NCBI GenBank assembly: GCA_013420905.1
Contig: JAAXNY010000013.1
Location: forward strand, 558,001 to 622,000
Direction of reading: 5' to 3'
DNA: 64,000 bases
Origin: Collybia mongolica
Lineage: Eukaryota; Basidiomycota; Agaricomycetes; Agaricales; Clitocybaceae
Under the pieces are notes generated by a model. The model saw nothing but the letters and a program-made list of their open reading frames with translations, was not told the DNA's origin and searched no databases. A program made the position numbers and the translations under genes. This document shows, piece by piece, positions 21,695 to 34,534 of the stretch (position 1 is its first letter; every line of letters starts with the position of its first letter).

Positions 21695-22895
21695 ATGAAC
21701 TTCCAGAAAGCATGTTTAGTTCTGGTCGCTCTGCTCTTTGGCATCGCGTCGGCTGCGCAGATTGACGCGAATCAATTCAAGCTAACCGAGAGTGGGTACA
21801 ACACTGACATTTCTAGGTTGGATGCAATCCTCCCCGTTGTCACGGTCTCCGACGTGAGCGCCCCTCTCCCTTAAACACTCTGCTTATCTGCTTTTTTCTA
21901 ATTTCAAATAATCCTAGGTTCTCGCCGACACAAATCATGCTAACCCAACTAAAACTGTCGCTGCGTCCAATTTCCTGCGGGGATATACCTGGGAAGACGT
22001 TAGCGGGTACGACGACGTAAATACGGAGAAGTGGTATCCTCAAGGCATCACCACCTCAGCAGACGCCCTCGACACAGGGATCTACGAGAACAAGAAAGTG
22101 ATCCTCATCGACTGGTATGACAAAACAGGGTCGGGGAAAGGCGTCCGCGTGTCCTTCATTGACCGCACCGCCTCTGGGGATGCGGCCTATCGAAACGCAT
22201 TGCTAGTCGAGCCGTTCGCGGACCCCGACGGAAATCCATCCTTCCGCGCCGTCAAAGTGCACGGCGGAGGGCTCATGTGGTATGGGAATAGCCTGTATCT
22301 GGTGGACACCAATAACGGCATCCGCGTCTTCGACTTGGGCCACATCTATAAAGTCAGCATCGGGGATGGGATAGGACGCATTTCAAGCACGGTGTATGAG
22401 GCATTCAGCTACGCGTACATTGTACCCCAGTCCCGTTCCTACGAAGCGTCCGCCCTCGAGATCCCTATGCGCTGGTCATTCATCTCCCTCGACCGCACCA
22501 CTACACCAGACTCTGTCGTGGTAGGAGAGTATGCTGCTAATAGTAGCGTTCCTGCACCCCGCTTTGTGAGATTCGAAATTGACTCCACCACGCGTCGCCT
22601 CTCCACTACAAATGGTGTAGCTACTGCGACCTGGGCATACCAACTTGACATGCTCCGCATGCAAGGTGCCACATCCATCAATGGCAAATTCTTCATCTCC
22701 CGAAGCAACGGGGAGAGCAAGAATGGGGACCTTATCACCTGGGTTCCGAATAATGCGGCGAAGATACATACTGGCGCTTTCACTCCGGGGTGTGAAGATG
22801 TGTCGTATAATCACAATGCGGACGAGTTGTGGACGTTGGCGGAACACCCTGGCCAGAGAACGTTCTTTGCGGTTAAGGCCGGGTCATTTGCCTAG
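21695..22895 (+). CDS. Secreted protein, paralogue A (probable beta-propeller-like, function unknown)
   Basis: Exon 1 is 21695-21853, exon 2 is 21918-22895, and the intron is 64 bp in phase 0, giving 378 residues. A signal peptide (MNFQKACLVLVALLFGIASA) precedes QIDANQFKLTESGYN. The mature part has motifs such as GYTWEDVSGYDDVNTEKWYP, VILIDWYDK, GVRVSFIDRT, VHGGGLMWYGNSLYLVDT, GIRVFDL, RTFFAVKAGSFA, and few Cys. The WYGNxLYLVDTxxGIRVFD pattern is typical of blade-like repeats. I associate the family loosely with secreted proteins of actinobacteria and basidiomycetes, from memory only. The next gene is a close tandem paralogue with an identical exon layout. Confidence 0.8.
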
Positions 22896-24955
22896 GACTT
22901 GGAAGACGGAATATGGAACCCTCCCCGCCACTAAACCATCCAATCGAATGGCGTGACAATGGCTGCCCTTACTCCCAGTCAGTGATCATGGACTCCTGAA
23001 GGACAACTTATGAGTACAATTCCTTTCCTTTGAACAAATTTTTGAATTGATGAGTGCTTCTTACCTTTAAAACCATAAATTCCACGCAATTTCCTTACAC
23101 GAATTTTAATCAATGTGCACTTTTTATCTTTAATAACCACTTCTTTCTCGCAAGTTTATGAGGAGAAGGTATTGTATCTGGTCAGCATTGGAACGTTTTT
23201 TTTAGAAATGTTGGCCTTGGAAAGCTTGGTTCTCGATGGGGCTATATCATGTGATTCGGTCCGATTGCCGCTTCATAACTCAGCAGCCCAACCGTCTTGC
23301 GTTGAGAACACCAACTTTTAAATTCCATCATGATGCTTTCGGGGATGCACGCCCGAAATGCGCGCGCGTTCATACCCCCTTAATCACCTCCTTATCCGTT
23401 CAATCGCAGTCTACAAGCCAGGACAACCGTTGAACTCCATGCCTACGGTGTGGATGGCTCACACTCAGAGTTGGGCTCCTTAGCAGTTAGGATGACTTTA
23501 CGGCCTTGTGCCTAGGGCATACAGTAGGGTCTAGCAGATGAGGATGAAATGGACTTGTGGCGCCAGTACGTTCTATACATTCTTGTTTCCAGAACGCGTT
23601 TTTTTAAATAGCCTTCACGCCTCGTAGATTTATTTGATATGATAACCAATCTGCTCTCTGTCTGACCTCGGGGCATCCAACTCACCGGTCTTACATTCAG
23701 TTACACTCGTCCGGGAGCTAGAGGGAGACACAGCGATAGGGGTAGTGGATGGTGGTGCTTCTACATTCTGTCGCATCCTCCTTAGGCCTATCTCAAGGTC
23801 CCAACAGCCTATTTTCAGCACATCCCCCCCGTTTGACGTTCATGACAGAACCGCTTTGGTATGTCACTTCCCAACACCTCACTTCTATCCGCTCTCAACC
23901 TACCCGATGTCTTCGAAATCTATTCACGCGCTTCGCCTCATCTCTCTCATCATCCGTGGCCCAGCCCGACCAACCGCCCCCGAATGTTCTACGAATGATA
24001 CCGGTTCTAGGTCGCATGTCTATTTTAGATGAGTTTAGGATACTTGTCCGCAACCGAGGTCAGGAGCCTTCGCGCATTTTTGAGCGATGTTCGCAGCTCG
24101 GATAGCACCTTCAAAGGTGCACGAGGCTATGATGCTCCGAAAAGTCAAATTCGTCGCCAACGGACCCGGAACATCACGCGATGGTTACCGTGAACCACTC
24201 CCAAGTACAGAAAGCCCAAAATCCTGACCAAATAAAGCCAGATGGACTGAAGACATAGGTCAGCTGTGGCGGCGCGCGCAGAGGGATCCTTGCATAAGTG
24301 GTATCTAGGGGTGGTGATGCAGCCTTATAATAGGATGGTACTGTGATTCTTACCAGGCCCCACTCAAATCTCCCGCGGGTGGCACAGCAAGCGTCGTGGC
24401 TTCGTTTGTGGCTCTGTAGCACATGGGTGTCAATACGAATACAGCTGGATGAGCCCGAGAGTGTTTGAGTCGGGAAGCTTACATAGCGGGTTTCTTCCCT
24501 GCACACTGTTGAGCCCTGATCATCAAGCACTTCAGAATCAGAGGAAGCCTTTGGTTAGTTGGCAACATACCCTATGCGACTGGTCCGAGGTTTTTCCTAC
24601 ATTCTCTATAACTGATTGCAGTAGACTGTTGCCTTCCAAATTTCAAAAGAACGCTGCTGGCGGCCACGTGTGTTGGTTCGAACGGGTCTTGTGAGTGTCA
24701 GTGCCGTGTGTTGTCATGTTCCGTGCGACTCTGTGCCATTTGTATAATGGGATTTGAGGCCGATCTACAAGAAAGAAGCACCACAAGCGCCGACGCTCCT
24801 GGCAGTATGATAACGATCTACGGTCTGACCACAATCAATAATCTTGCCATATGGTGCCGTGTCGTTACTGAGACAGATATTCTCTTATTTATACCGATAA
24901 TGTTTTATATAACCACACAGCACATCCCCCGGTCGCATTTCACTACCTCACCACC
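22896..24955. other. Intergenic; no gene supported
   Basis: Only short overlapping ORFs occur, none with recognisable motifs or splice support. The last 60 bases hold the promoter of paralogue B. Confidence 0.45.
24904..24911 (+). promoter_or_regulatory. TATA-like box of paralogue B
   Basis: TTTATATA lies 45 bp upstream of the ATG at 24956, which itself has a good context (ACCACCATGG). Position and sequence fit a core promoter with a very short leader. Confidence 0.45.
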
Positions 24956-26147
24956 ATGGGCTTCAGGAGTCTTCCCGTCGTCGCTCTTCTGCTCTCCGGT
25001 TTTGCGTCAGCTGCACAGCTTGACGCAAGTCAATTTAAGCTTACAGAAAGCGGGTATAATGCCAACATTGCTAAGTTGGACGCTATCCTTCCCATCGTTA
25101 CAGTCTCAGGTGTACGTGGTTTTACCCCGTAAACGGACTTCTTCGTCTGAACATTCACTTGCACCCTAGGTTCTGGCAGCTACGAACCATGTCAATCCGA
25201 CCAAAACCGTGGCTGCATCCAATTTCCTGCGGGGATACACCTGGGAGGATGTCACAGGGTACGATGACGTCAACACAGAGAAGTGGTATCCCCAAGGCAT
25301 CACCACCTCAGCCGACGCCCTCGATACGGGGATCTACGAAAACAAGAAAGTGATTCTCATCGACTGGTATGACAAGACGGGATTGGGCAAGGGCGTCCGT
25401 GTGTCCTTCATTGACCGCACCGCCTCTGGCGCCGCAGCCTACCGAAATGCATTGCTAGTCGAGCCGTTTGCGGATGCCAGCGGCAATCCATCTTTCCGTG
25501 CTGTCCAGGTACACGGTGGAGGGCTCATGTGGTATGGAAACAGCTTGTTCTTGGTGGACACCAGCAATGGCATTCGTGTCTTTGACATGGACCACATCTA
25601 TAAAGTCAGTATCGGCGAGGGCATAGGACGCATCTCGAGCACGGTGTACGAAGCGTTCAACTATGCTTTTGTTGTTCCTCAGTCGCGTTCCTACAAAGCA
25701 TCCGCACTCGCTACCCCCATGCGCTGGTCCTTCATCTCCCTTGACCGCACGACGACGCCCGATTCCATTGTGGTTGGGGAGTATGCCGCTGACGATACCG
25801 TTCCTTCCCCTCGATTTGTGCGATTCGAGATCGACTATACCACGCGTCGCCTCTTCACTACTAGTGGTGTAGCCACTGCAACCTGGGCGTACCAAGTCGA
25901 CATCCTTCGCATGCAAGGCGCTACCTCCATAAACGGCAAATTCTTCATATCCCGAAGCAACGGGTCTGGAACTAAGGGTGATCTTATCACCTGGGTGCCA
26001 GGCAGCGCGGCGAAGATTTACACAGGAGCTTTCACCCCAGGGTGTGAAGACGTGTCTTATAACCACAATGCGGATGAGTTGTGGACCCTGACAGAACACC
26101 CCGGCCAGAGAACGTTCTTTGCAGTTAAGGCTTCTGCATTTGCTTAG
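24956..26147 (+). CDS. Secreted protein, paralogue B
   Basis: Exon 1 is 24956-25111, exon 2 is 25170-26147, and the intron is 58 bp in phase 0 at the same codon position as in paralogue A, giving 377 residues. A signal peptide (MGFRSLPVVALLLSGFASA) precedes QLDASQFKLTESGYN. Exon 2 is exactly 978 nt in both genes and the proteins are similar throughout, so this is a recent tandem duplication. Differences include N-terminal signal residues and small changes such as GSGKG to GLGKG. Function is unknown. A long ORF on the opposite strand (25455-26207) is a shadow. Confidence 0.8.
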
Positions 26148-28302
26148 GGTGGATATGTTTATCAGGGTTTGGAAGGCATCGCAAGTCCCGTGCGATGGCC
26201 CGTCCAATATTTTTAGTCCACAAGCACAGATTTTACTGAGGATCCTCCGACCCGATAGAGAGTGTCGAGGAAGTTAAACCATCTTCCTGTCGTCAGAAAA
26301 TGACCCATTTGTTTGACTGTGAACATTCCATCGAACAGCTGCGTCCAGGCCTTGACCAGCGAATCCACTACGTGAAACGTGTTGTGGTGTATAATTGGCT
26401 AACCAAGATGGGAGAAGTAGTTGATAATCTGGGGCTACTTGTGTGTCTTCTTAGCTGACGTCGGTCGCAAAGGCCCAAGAGTGCGAATGATACGAAGGCC
26501 CTTGCCAAGGCTATCGGAGATTAACTCTGCGCCCAACCCGTACGGGTTTTTAACGTTTGTTGACATCCCTGGATCTCCCTGGATCTAGTGACCACTGGTT
26601 GGCGTTGAGTATTTCAGGTCTTCCGAGTTTCATCTGTCTCGTGTCTGATGACTTGCATGTCGGTTAAGGAATGTTGAGATATTCATTTTTATCACCTCCA
26701 ATGAATAGAAAGATGAACTCGCTGCTTGTGCGTGCGCTTCAGCTTCGCGCGTTATGAACGTTGGCGGCAGGGACAGGGAGGGGGATTTGAACTAATTGAT
26801 CACCGCCACAAGTTTTCGGCATTCCCCAGGGCTAGCACTGTTTGTGGCTGTGGGCGATGATCGGCGTTGGCGCGACCACTACCCGTAACCCAACATTGAA
26901 TGTATTGGATTTCCCGCCCTTTTTTTTTTTATACCAGTAAACACTCGGTTCGCGAAGCTCGGAAATTGAAACACAGGACTTATCCACATTCTCCGCCAAA
27001 TCCGCCGTCAATTCATCCAGAGTGACTGGAACGCCGCAGCCGCATCTGCACCACCCTAGAGTATCATCTCACGATTACCTCGGAACTAGAATTCAATTCA
27101 TTGGAACCTCAACCATTATCATGCCCATTTAGATAATTTTGGAAGACAAGCGGGGAGAGGTAGTTTCAAGGACTCAGGAAGCTCCACGAACGCAGCGCGA
27201 ACCTCGCATTTTAACCACCAGCACAGACAGAACTATATAGCTACTACAATGAGGCTCAGTTGGACAGTCCAAGATGTTGATAGGATTGGGCGAGTGACAA
27301 TTGTCATGGATAGAAAACAAGAGATGGCAAGTAATATAAAATCGCATATACAATCTGCATTGAAATGAATCGAACTCTTTCAGACTCTTCCACAGGTAGT
27401 GATGGCGATAGCCATTGGCCCATTGACACCACTCGAGGTCGGATTTAAACATACCACGTCAAACGCTCGATTACCTCGTTCCACTCAACGACGGATCATA
27501 CTATTATGCTTAAGCTTGGATTGGTTTTCAGGCAGCGGTTCCAAAGCCTATCAATCGCAAAGTAATTGTATATATTTAGTACTTTACGAAGTCGCCGTGC
27601 TCTAGAGGTGACAATCGTGATTGAAGCTAGGGTCGCGGGGTCTGATCACGACCAACCTTGGAGTTTCAAACACTGGCCTATCCAGATCTCATATCCCCTT
27701 GCGCAACTTCCGCTATCAAACGCCCCGACTCAATACATCTATTCCAAGTTATCGACGTCGCAAGGTTAGTACACCTTGTGTTGACTAGCGTTCTTCCAAT
27801 TTCGAATTTGTATTGACGAGGCAACGTCTATATATCGTTTTAAGCTTTTTAATAGGTCTTCCTTTGAACTGAAAGTGTTTCTTCCGAAAACTTCTCCTGC
27901 TCGTCATTATGCCCGTCCTAACAGCTCAGGCAATTATCCTGCCGAATAGGAAAACCTCCACATGGTCCTGCCACGAAAGGAGATAAGATCACTGTTGACG
28001 ATCGCTAGGACGCGACACTGGGGTTCTATGTTTGATTTTCGAACCCTCGCTAGTTTCTTCGATGTCTAAATATTAATTTCAATAGCGATGATCGTCAATC
28101 CTTTTCAAGCGCTCCGTCGGCAGTCTACGTTGGCAAATTTCGGTCAGCAAATTTTGGTCAGCCTAGGCAATGACGATTTCAGGCCTGATTATTTCTTCGC
28201 TCGTTGCTGTTCTACATAGCATCACACTCCCTGGCTCAAAAGGGGTCGGTTCTGAAAGCTTGAACGTCGGCACTTTCAGACCCTTTGACCCTCTAATAAA
28301 TC
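26148..28302. other. Intergenic; no gene supported
   Basis: The region has a poly-T run near 26922 and scattered short ORFs only. No domain, repeat or RNA gene was recognised. Confidence 0.45.
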
Positions 28303-30015
28303 ATGGAAGTCGACACCACCGCTTTCTCTCAAGCTCAATGGGAGCGTTATTGTCAATGTAAGTCCATTATTACGTTACATCTCTTGTATTCTCATAAACA
28401 CTTTAAGTGGCTGCTGCAGTTCTCATAGTTTATGAATACTGTAAGTCTGGTGTCTGGGAAACTATCGACTCCTCAATAATGTGCAATCATCTAGTCATCC
28501 AGTTCAGTAATGAGGTGTTATTTCCGTAATTTGCTCCGTGTCCTTATTCACAACGATTCCCTTCTCTTCATAGGTTGATTATTTCTGGGTACGAAGAGAA
28601 GTCAATGTATTTCGGGTGACGTCTCACGCTGCCCATTGTAGAGACGACGCTGGAGTTTCGTAAAGGCCTTGTTTCTATGGGTATGAAAGCTTTGAATAAC
28701 TCCGTGGCCTACAATGACGAGATTGTTCTTACAGAGTCGATACTACAGCATGGCCTTTAATATGTACGTTTCCTTTGTTGTTGATGGACCTTCAGTATTT
28801 TTGAACTAATGCTACAGTGGAAATGCCATTGGTTTGTTTGAAAAGCAATGTTCCTTGTGGCGTGGTCTGACTCCATCGCTTTTCAGTTTTCATGCAGAAT
28901 ACTAATGAAGCTACTGAGAAAGTAAGCCAAATTATGTTATACAAACCAGAAATCCTGATTAATTTATTTTCTATTAGTTGTACGTATTTGACGAGACCAG
29001 ATTTTATATCCTTGACGAGCACTGATGTGATTTGCCAGATGTCCGTCTCCCTTGACTCCACGACTCGTCAAATAGCGTATTGACGCGCCCTTGTAGGTAT
29101 GAAGTTCTTCCACTGGCAGAATACAGGTGCAACACTACAATACATTACGACACAGGGTAACACCAATATCCCCTTCACTACCATTTTCTATTCTCATACC
29201 TTGTTCCCAGTGATTTTGCAACTGCGGCTCTACGCGATGTACGGTAAAAGCAAGAAAATGCTTGCCCTTTTTGTCACCCTGACCACTTGTGAAATCGTTG
29301 TGATGGGTTTACTATTTGGCATACCCCGAGAGGGTCTCGTCGGTGAGTTATCATTTCGAGCAGTCCCCTGCGAACTTAATTTAAAAATGTGTCAGGTACA
29401 AACAACCCAGCACCTGGGTTGTTTATATGTGCGGACGCTGATCCCCCCAATGGCCACTGGATGGCTTACGTACCGACAGCGACTCTCATCACCGAGACGA
29501 TTTTCTTATGTTTGGCCCTCAACAAGGCCTGGGAACACTACAAGGATGGGAGTGGAGGACAGCTCATGCCGTGGCTCACCAAAGAATCGGCCTTCTTCTT
29601 TATAGCGTACGTTCGGCGTGCCACACCGCAACAGTGTAGTCATGATCTCACTTCCATATAGAATATTCTGGATCCATCTCGCAAATCAAATTATCTGGAT
29701 TGTCAACAAGGTAACTGCATCCTTGCTGCCCAATTGCACATTACCGAGGCTGATTAACGTATCTCGCAGCTCACTTTGAACGAGCTTGTCACAGGTTTCT
29801 CGTTTGCCATTCCAGCAATTCTCGCAAACCGCCTCCTTATCTCGATACGGACACACAACGCGCAACCCGACTACGGCTCCGATTTCCTGCCCACACAGGC
29901 AACGATCAAGTTTGCAGATCGCGCGAGACATGACGACCTCACAATCGACAATACATCTTTACAGCACACGATGGAAATGACTTCTTTCGGTAGCCATGGT
30001 GAGAAAGTAATCTGA
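28303..30015 (+). CDS. DUF6533-type multi-helix membrane protein, paralogue 1
   Basis: Many small exons separated by introns of about 50 bp encode, in order: MEVDTTAFSQAQWERYCQ, AAAVLIVYEY, VIQFSNEVDYFW, RRRWSFVKALFLW, SRYYSMAFNI, GNAIG, KFFHWQNTGATLQYIT, LQLRLYAMYGKSKKMLALFV, GLLFGIPREGLVG, GLFICADADPPNGHWMAYVP, a further helix, IFWIHLANQIIWIVNK and TLNELVTGFSFAIPAILANR. The tail is hydrophilic with MEMTSFGSHGEKVI and a stop at 30013. The EVxYFW and RLYAMYGKS signatures are those of the basidiomycete DUF6533 family of about seven helices, of unknown role (receptor-like). Exact junctions were not all fixed. Confidence 0.78.
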
Positions 30016-31178
30016 ACAATACTGAGTGACGCGCGATGTGCACCTAGTGCAGAACGTATTCTGTTCGTTCTTTGCCCCGAGGTTCATATGCAGGACATTG
30101 ATAGATTTACTATTTGTCTGCCGTGTAGCGCTATAACTCTTCTAGTTACCTTGAAACAGGGCATGATGCGGTGTTTAGTCAGGGGAGGAAGCCCACATAC
30201 ATTCGAATGACAGCCAAGATTGGATTATATTGGAGCCCAGAGAACCATGGTCAATTTTGTTTACGTTATTGTAGCCTACATGAGGTCATCTTACAAACAT
30301 AAGAACTGAAGTACGAAAGCTTCTCTTGGCTGATTGACGACACTGCCTCGTTGGTGCTACCGTAAGCAACGTACGATGACTATTAGACCTCAGGCCTCGG
30401 GTCTCTTGATAGCACGACGACAATTTATTCATATCTACTCCTTTTGGCCACTTGATACCTTATGAGGTAAGATCCTTTCCATCCGAGCTTCCGGGGGATT
30501 GACCTTACCAGGTTCCTGTTGAAATTGTTTGCTAATTTCCATCTTCAAGTCAGTTTTTTCTTCTCCATAACAAAATTTAGACACCTCTCTCACTACCGGT
30601 ATTTAGGGTTAGGTACACTTTGGTATAGCTATAAACTGTGGCTCAGTGTGCAAATAGTGCATTGTCTGGAGTACATGTTTAATGATCCGCTTTCGTCGGG
30701 CTGGATAACATTTCCAACTCCGTACAGTCTTTGGCTCCTCGCGCCACAAAGCTTCCAGGTCGCGTCAATCCAAACCCGAAGCTCCTCACCCCACCCTAAT
30801 TACTCCTCAAAAGTGTCGAAGCCTTCCCAATTGGTGTAATATTTGGCGCTGATCACATGACGGTCTTTACACATTTTTACGACCCGACGTTCAACATTTG
30901 GAGGTGCTTCTTTCATCAAGCCGTCTGGTCCGCCCCTTGAGGAATTTAGAGAGCTCCAGAGACTCACCTGCCAGAGAATATGGAACCTAGCGACGAAGAG
31001 GGGATAATGTGGCGTTCCCGTGTGCTAAAAAAAACCTTTCGTGGCAGATGGTGATTATGCCCTCACAAGCTGTCAATCAATTTACCACTTTGTTCTTCTC
31101 GTGAGATCGAAGCTGGCTGACCATCAGTTAAAGGCCTGCAACGGCACGTTTGTGTTTGTTACCCACAATCTACTTACT
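30016..31178. other. Intergenic; no gene supported
   Basis: No coding signal is recognised. ORF 30519-30839 has no familiar motif and no splice support. Confidence 0.45.
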
Positions 31179-33543
31179 ATGGCAAAGTCTGGCAATGATG
31201 GAAGCTCAAGCCCAGGGACAGAGGCATCGGACAACCACATCGCTGGACTGATGACAGGCGATGAGGCGTTACTGGCAAGGCTGGGTTATAAGCAAGAGCT
31301 TCGCAGAGAATTCTCACCCATCGAGGTCTTCGGTATTGGATTCAGTATCATTGGTGTCATCCCTTCCATTGCGTGAGTGCTCCCCAATATGTCTAGATCT
31401 CTTCACTAACATGCTTTTAACAGCTCCGTGCTTTATTTCTCTATCCCTAATGGTGGAGTAAGCTACGCTTACGTTAATTTTTAGCTCATACTGACCTTAG
31501 CGCTCTTTAGGCCGTATCCATGGTCTGGGGGGTGCGTACCACTGTCTCCTTCTTAGAACTTGCTAATTGATCTGGGAAATATTGAAAGTGGGCCGTTTGC
31601 AGTTTCTTCTTAACTTCCATAGCGCTTGCCATCGCCGAACTGGCTTCGTCAGCGCCTACATCTGGAGGGCTGTATTATTGGACGTACATGTACTCAACCC
31701 CAAAATGGCGCAATTTTTTATCTTGGATTGTTGGATGTGAGTCGTGCCTTTGCATCCTTGGTGCTTCGTCGGCTCACCTCAAACAAGATACAAACACTAT
31801 TTGTAGTATAGCAGCAGTATCGTCGATTGATTGGGGTTGTGCGTTACAAGTAATGGCTGCGGCTAGCATTGGATCTGGCGTGTCATTTGTTCCAACAGTT
31901 GGGCAAACTTTGTTAGTATTCCAATGTGTTTACTAAGGATAACATGTTAACGCTTTCATGTTAGTGGCGTTTATTGCGCCTTGGTCATTTCACACGCTGT
32001 GGTCTGCAGCCTGGCAACAAGAGTCATCGCACGACTACAAGTAGCCTATATCACACTGAATGTCCTGTATGTGCATGTCCCTTGAGTAAAACTGACTGTC
32101 TCGTTTTCATTCATGCTTTGAAGGCTTATCCTTGGGATCATAATCGCCCTGCCTGCCACAACCCCAGAAGAATTCAAAAACAATGCTAAATTCGCATTTG
32201 GCAACTTCCAAAACCGTTTGTCCAGCCTGTGATGCTTCTCATAATCCCATTTACTAAAATATAAGCCTTGATAGTCACGACATGGCCGAATGGGTTCGCC
32301 TTTATTCTCAGCTTTCTCGCCCCCCTTTGGACGATTGGTGGGCCTGTGATCGTTTCCAGAATTTATTAATGCTAACTTTAATCCATGATTGAATTTAGGG
32401 GGTTTTGATGCCTGCGTACACATTAGCGAAGAGGCAAGCAATGCCAGTACAGCTGTCCCGTGGGCCATCGTGACCGCCACAATGTCTGGCGGTGTCCTCG
32501 GATGGGGTCAGTAATTCAGTAGTCAATCTACAAAATCTTACATTAATCGTCTCCAGCTGTCAATGTAGCGCTCGTGTTCTGTATGGGCAAGAACCTCGAC
32601 AACATCCTCTCCAGTCCTATCGGTCAGCCAATGGCTACGGTACGAGGGCTCCTTGTTCCTGGAGACGTAATGAAACTCACGATTCACACCAGATCTTCTT
32701 TAATAGTTTTGGACAAAGAGGGACACTTGGTATCTGGTCACTCATCATTGTTGTCCAGTGAGTATCAAGGATCCCTGATAGATAACTTTCAATTATGATC
32801 TGGTGCCTTTCCGTAGGTTCATGATGGGAAGCAGCATCGTAGGAATAGTTTTCAGTTACTGCAAATATGAGGTCTGATCCTTTCGACAGCTGACGGCATC
32901 CTCCAGGCAGACGTTCGCATTCTCTCGAGATGGTGATGATCTACTTAGTCAAAATATCATTTGCTGATACTGGTTTTTACAATATCTTAGGGGCACTACC
33001 ATTCTCTCGATACCTGTATCGCATCAATGATGCCACCGGTTCTCCCGTCAACTGCGTATGGTTCACAGCGTTTGGGGCCATTCTTCTGGGCCTCTTGGCC
33101 TTTGCCGGCCAAAGCGCCATCAACGCCATCTTCTCGCTCGCTGTGGCCTGCCAATATGTAGTCTATTCAATCCCCATCACCGCACGCTATCTCGGCGGGA
33201 AGGAGTTCGTTCCTGGACCTTTCCATCTCGGTATATTCGTAAGTTAATACATCGCCTTCACCGATCGTTCACTTATGCAATGCCACAGAGCAAGCCGGTG
33301 GCGCTCGTAGCGGTTTCGTGGATGGCCTTCGCACTGGTGGTGCTCATGTTCCCTGCATCGCCCGGACCAGAACCCGCTGCGATGAACTATGCATGTGTAG
33401 TCCTGGGAGGGATTCTTTCCCTTGCCATGGCTTATTATTATATACCTGGCTATGGTGGGAAGGTATGGTTTCGTGGGCCACTCAGGAATGTTGATAACGA
33501 GGCGGAGGACGTCCTTGGGAGCACAGAGAAGGTACCACAATAA
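31179..33543 (+). CDS. GABA/amino-acid permease (APC superfamily)
   Basis: The start at 31179 gives a hydrophilic N-terminus, then LGYKQELRREFSPIEVFGIG and the first helix. The first donor is at 31373 (GTGAGT) and the first acceptor ends at 31433. Later exons read VLYFSIPNGG, AVSMVWG, WAVCSFFLTSIALAIAELAS, SAPTSGGLYYWTYMYS, VSSIDWGCALQVMAAASIGS, EEFKNNAKFAFGNF, WPNGFAFILSFLAPLWTIGG, FDACVHISEEASNASTAVPW, ALPFSRYLYRIND, VNCVWFTAFGAILLGLLAFA, ITARYLGGKEFVPGPFHLGI and MNYACVVLGGILSLAMAYYY. This is the fungal GABA/choline permease (Uga4-like) pattern with about twelve helices, importing amino acids or GABA with protons. It lies between two DUF6533 genes. Confidence 0.85.
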
Positions 33544-34192
33544 TTTAGTGGCCACAGAAGCGCCGTCTGTCGAAGGCAGAACCTTGCTGGTGTTATTCTT
33601 TATGATGCTGCGGATGGAAATTGAGGTAATTGCTAAGTTCTCGTTGTAAAAATAGCCTGAGCAGGTGTACATCAAACCTGGACTTGCGTTCCACATATTC
33701 CTGCGATTTTTCCATGAGGTCTGTAAACGGAGGGCGGATGATAAGCAGACTTGGCCTCAAGAGGCTCACCATTGTGGTAAGATGAGCACGACTTTTACCA
33801 GGCCTTAAGGTTCCGTGATCCTTGGCCGAGTGTCACGCTCATAAGTTGCAACATCTAAATACTTCCCCCATCGTTCGACATTACATGGTATGGAACATTA
33901 ATTTTGCTACCTTGTTACCAACTATCAAATTATTTCCCGCTCAAACTCAGGAAAATGTCCCTCAAAGTGGGCAAACCGTCTACGAACCATCAGCCTTATG
34001 GAGCATCAGATCTTGCCTGATTGGGTGTATACGGTTGGGATGACTAGCTGTGGAGGCGTAACGTGTGAGGAATCAAGAAGTAAGAATGTGAAGTACCCAC
34101 GACATACCGTGATCAACCCAAGAAAAGCATACAGAGTGGGGCGGTGTGGGCGTTCACTCAACAAAAGGCTATTTTCGATCGAAAACTTATTT
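33544..34192. other. Intergenic; nothing recognised
   Basis: Short ORFs only. The segment runs up to the TA target site of the MITE at 34195. Confidence 0.45.
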
Positions 34193-34194
34193 TA

Positions 34195-34532
34195 GAGCCT
34201 GTTCGGATACCCGTACTTTGGTGATGTACATGCAAAGTGCAACCAAATATGAATGTGACTGGCCGATCGTCTGCCGTCGGTATAAAATCGGATCATCATG
34301 ATCATTGCGTGCCACTGATAGTTTAAATTTAATCCCGATAAACATTTATTTATTGATCTCCCACTGGACTACTTCGATCAATCTGTCACTGTGTCAGGCC
34401 TTGTGACATGTAACCCTGCCGAAATCATGATTTTCTGGTGAATCGAATTTAGACTCCGATCGCAGGCGATCGGCCATCACATTCATATTTGGTTGTACTT
34501 TGCATGTACATCACCAAAGTACGAACAGGCTC
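34195..34532. mobile_element. MITE with long terminal inverted repeats and TA target duplication
   Basis: The 338-bp element starts GAGCCTGTTCGG and ends CGAACAGGCTC. The two arms are inverted repeats over about 80 nt (ACTTTGGTGATGTACATGCA on the left mirrors TGCATGTACATCACCAAAGT on the right, with a few mismatches and a small gap near CGGATACCCG). TA flanks both sides (34193-34194, 34533-34534). There is no coding capacity. Arm length and TA duplication suggest a Tc1/mariner-type partner transposase elsewhere. The GAGCCTGTT terminus is also reminiscent of hAT elements, but no 8-bp duplication is found. Confidence 0.8.
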
Positions 34533-34534
34533 TA

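Noticed and set aside
24665..24685. GGTTCGAAC resembling a tRNA B box
   Set aside because: No A box, acceptor stem or cloverleaf can be drawn around it.
25455..26207. 250-codon ORF on the minus strand
   Set aside because: Shadow of paralogue B exon 2; the sense frame has a conserved paralogue, a signal peptide and a shared intron.
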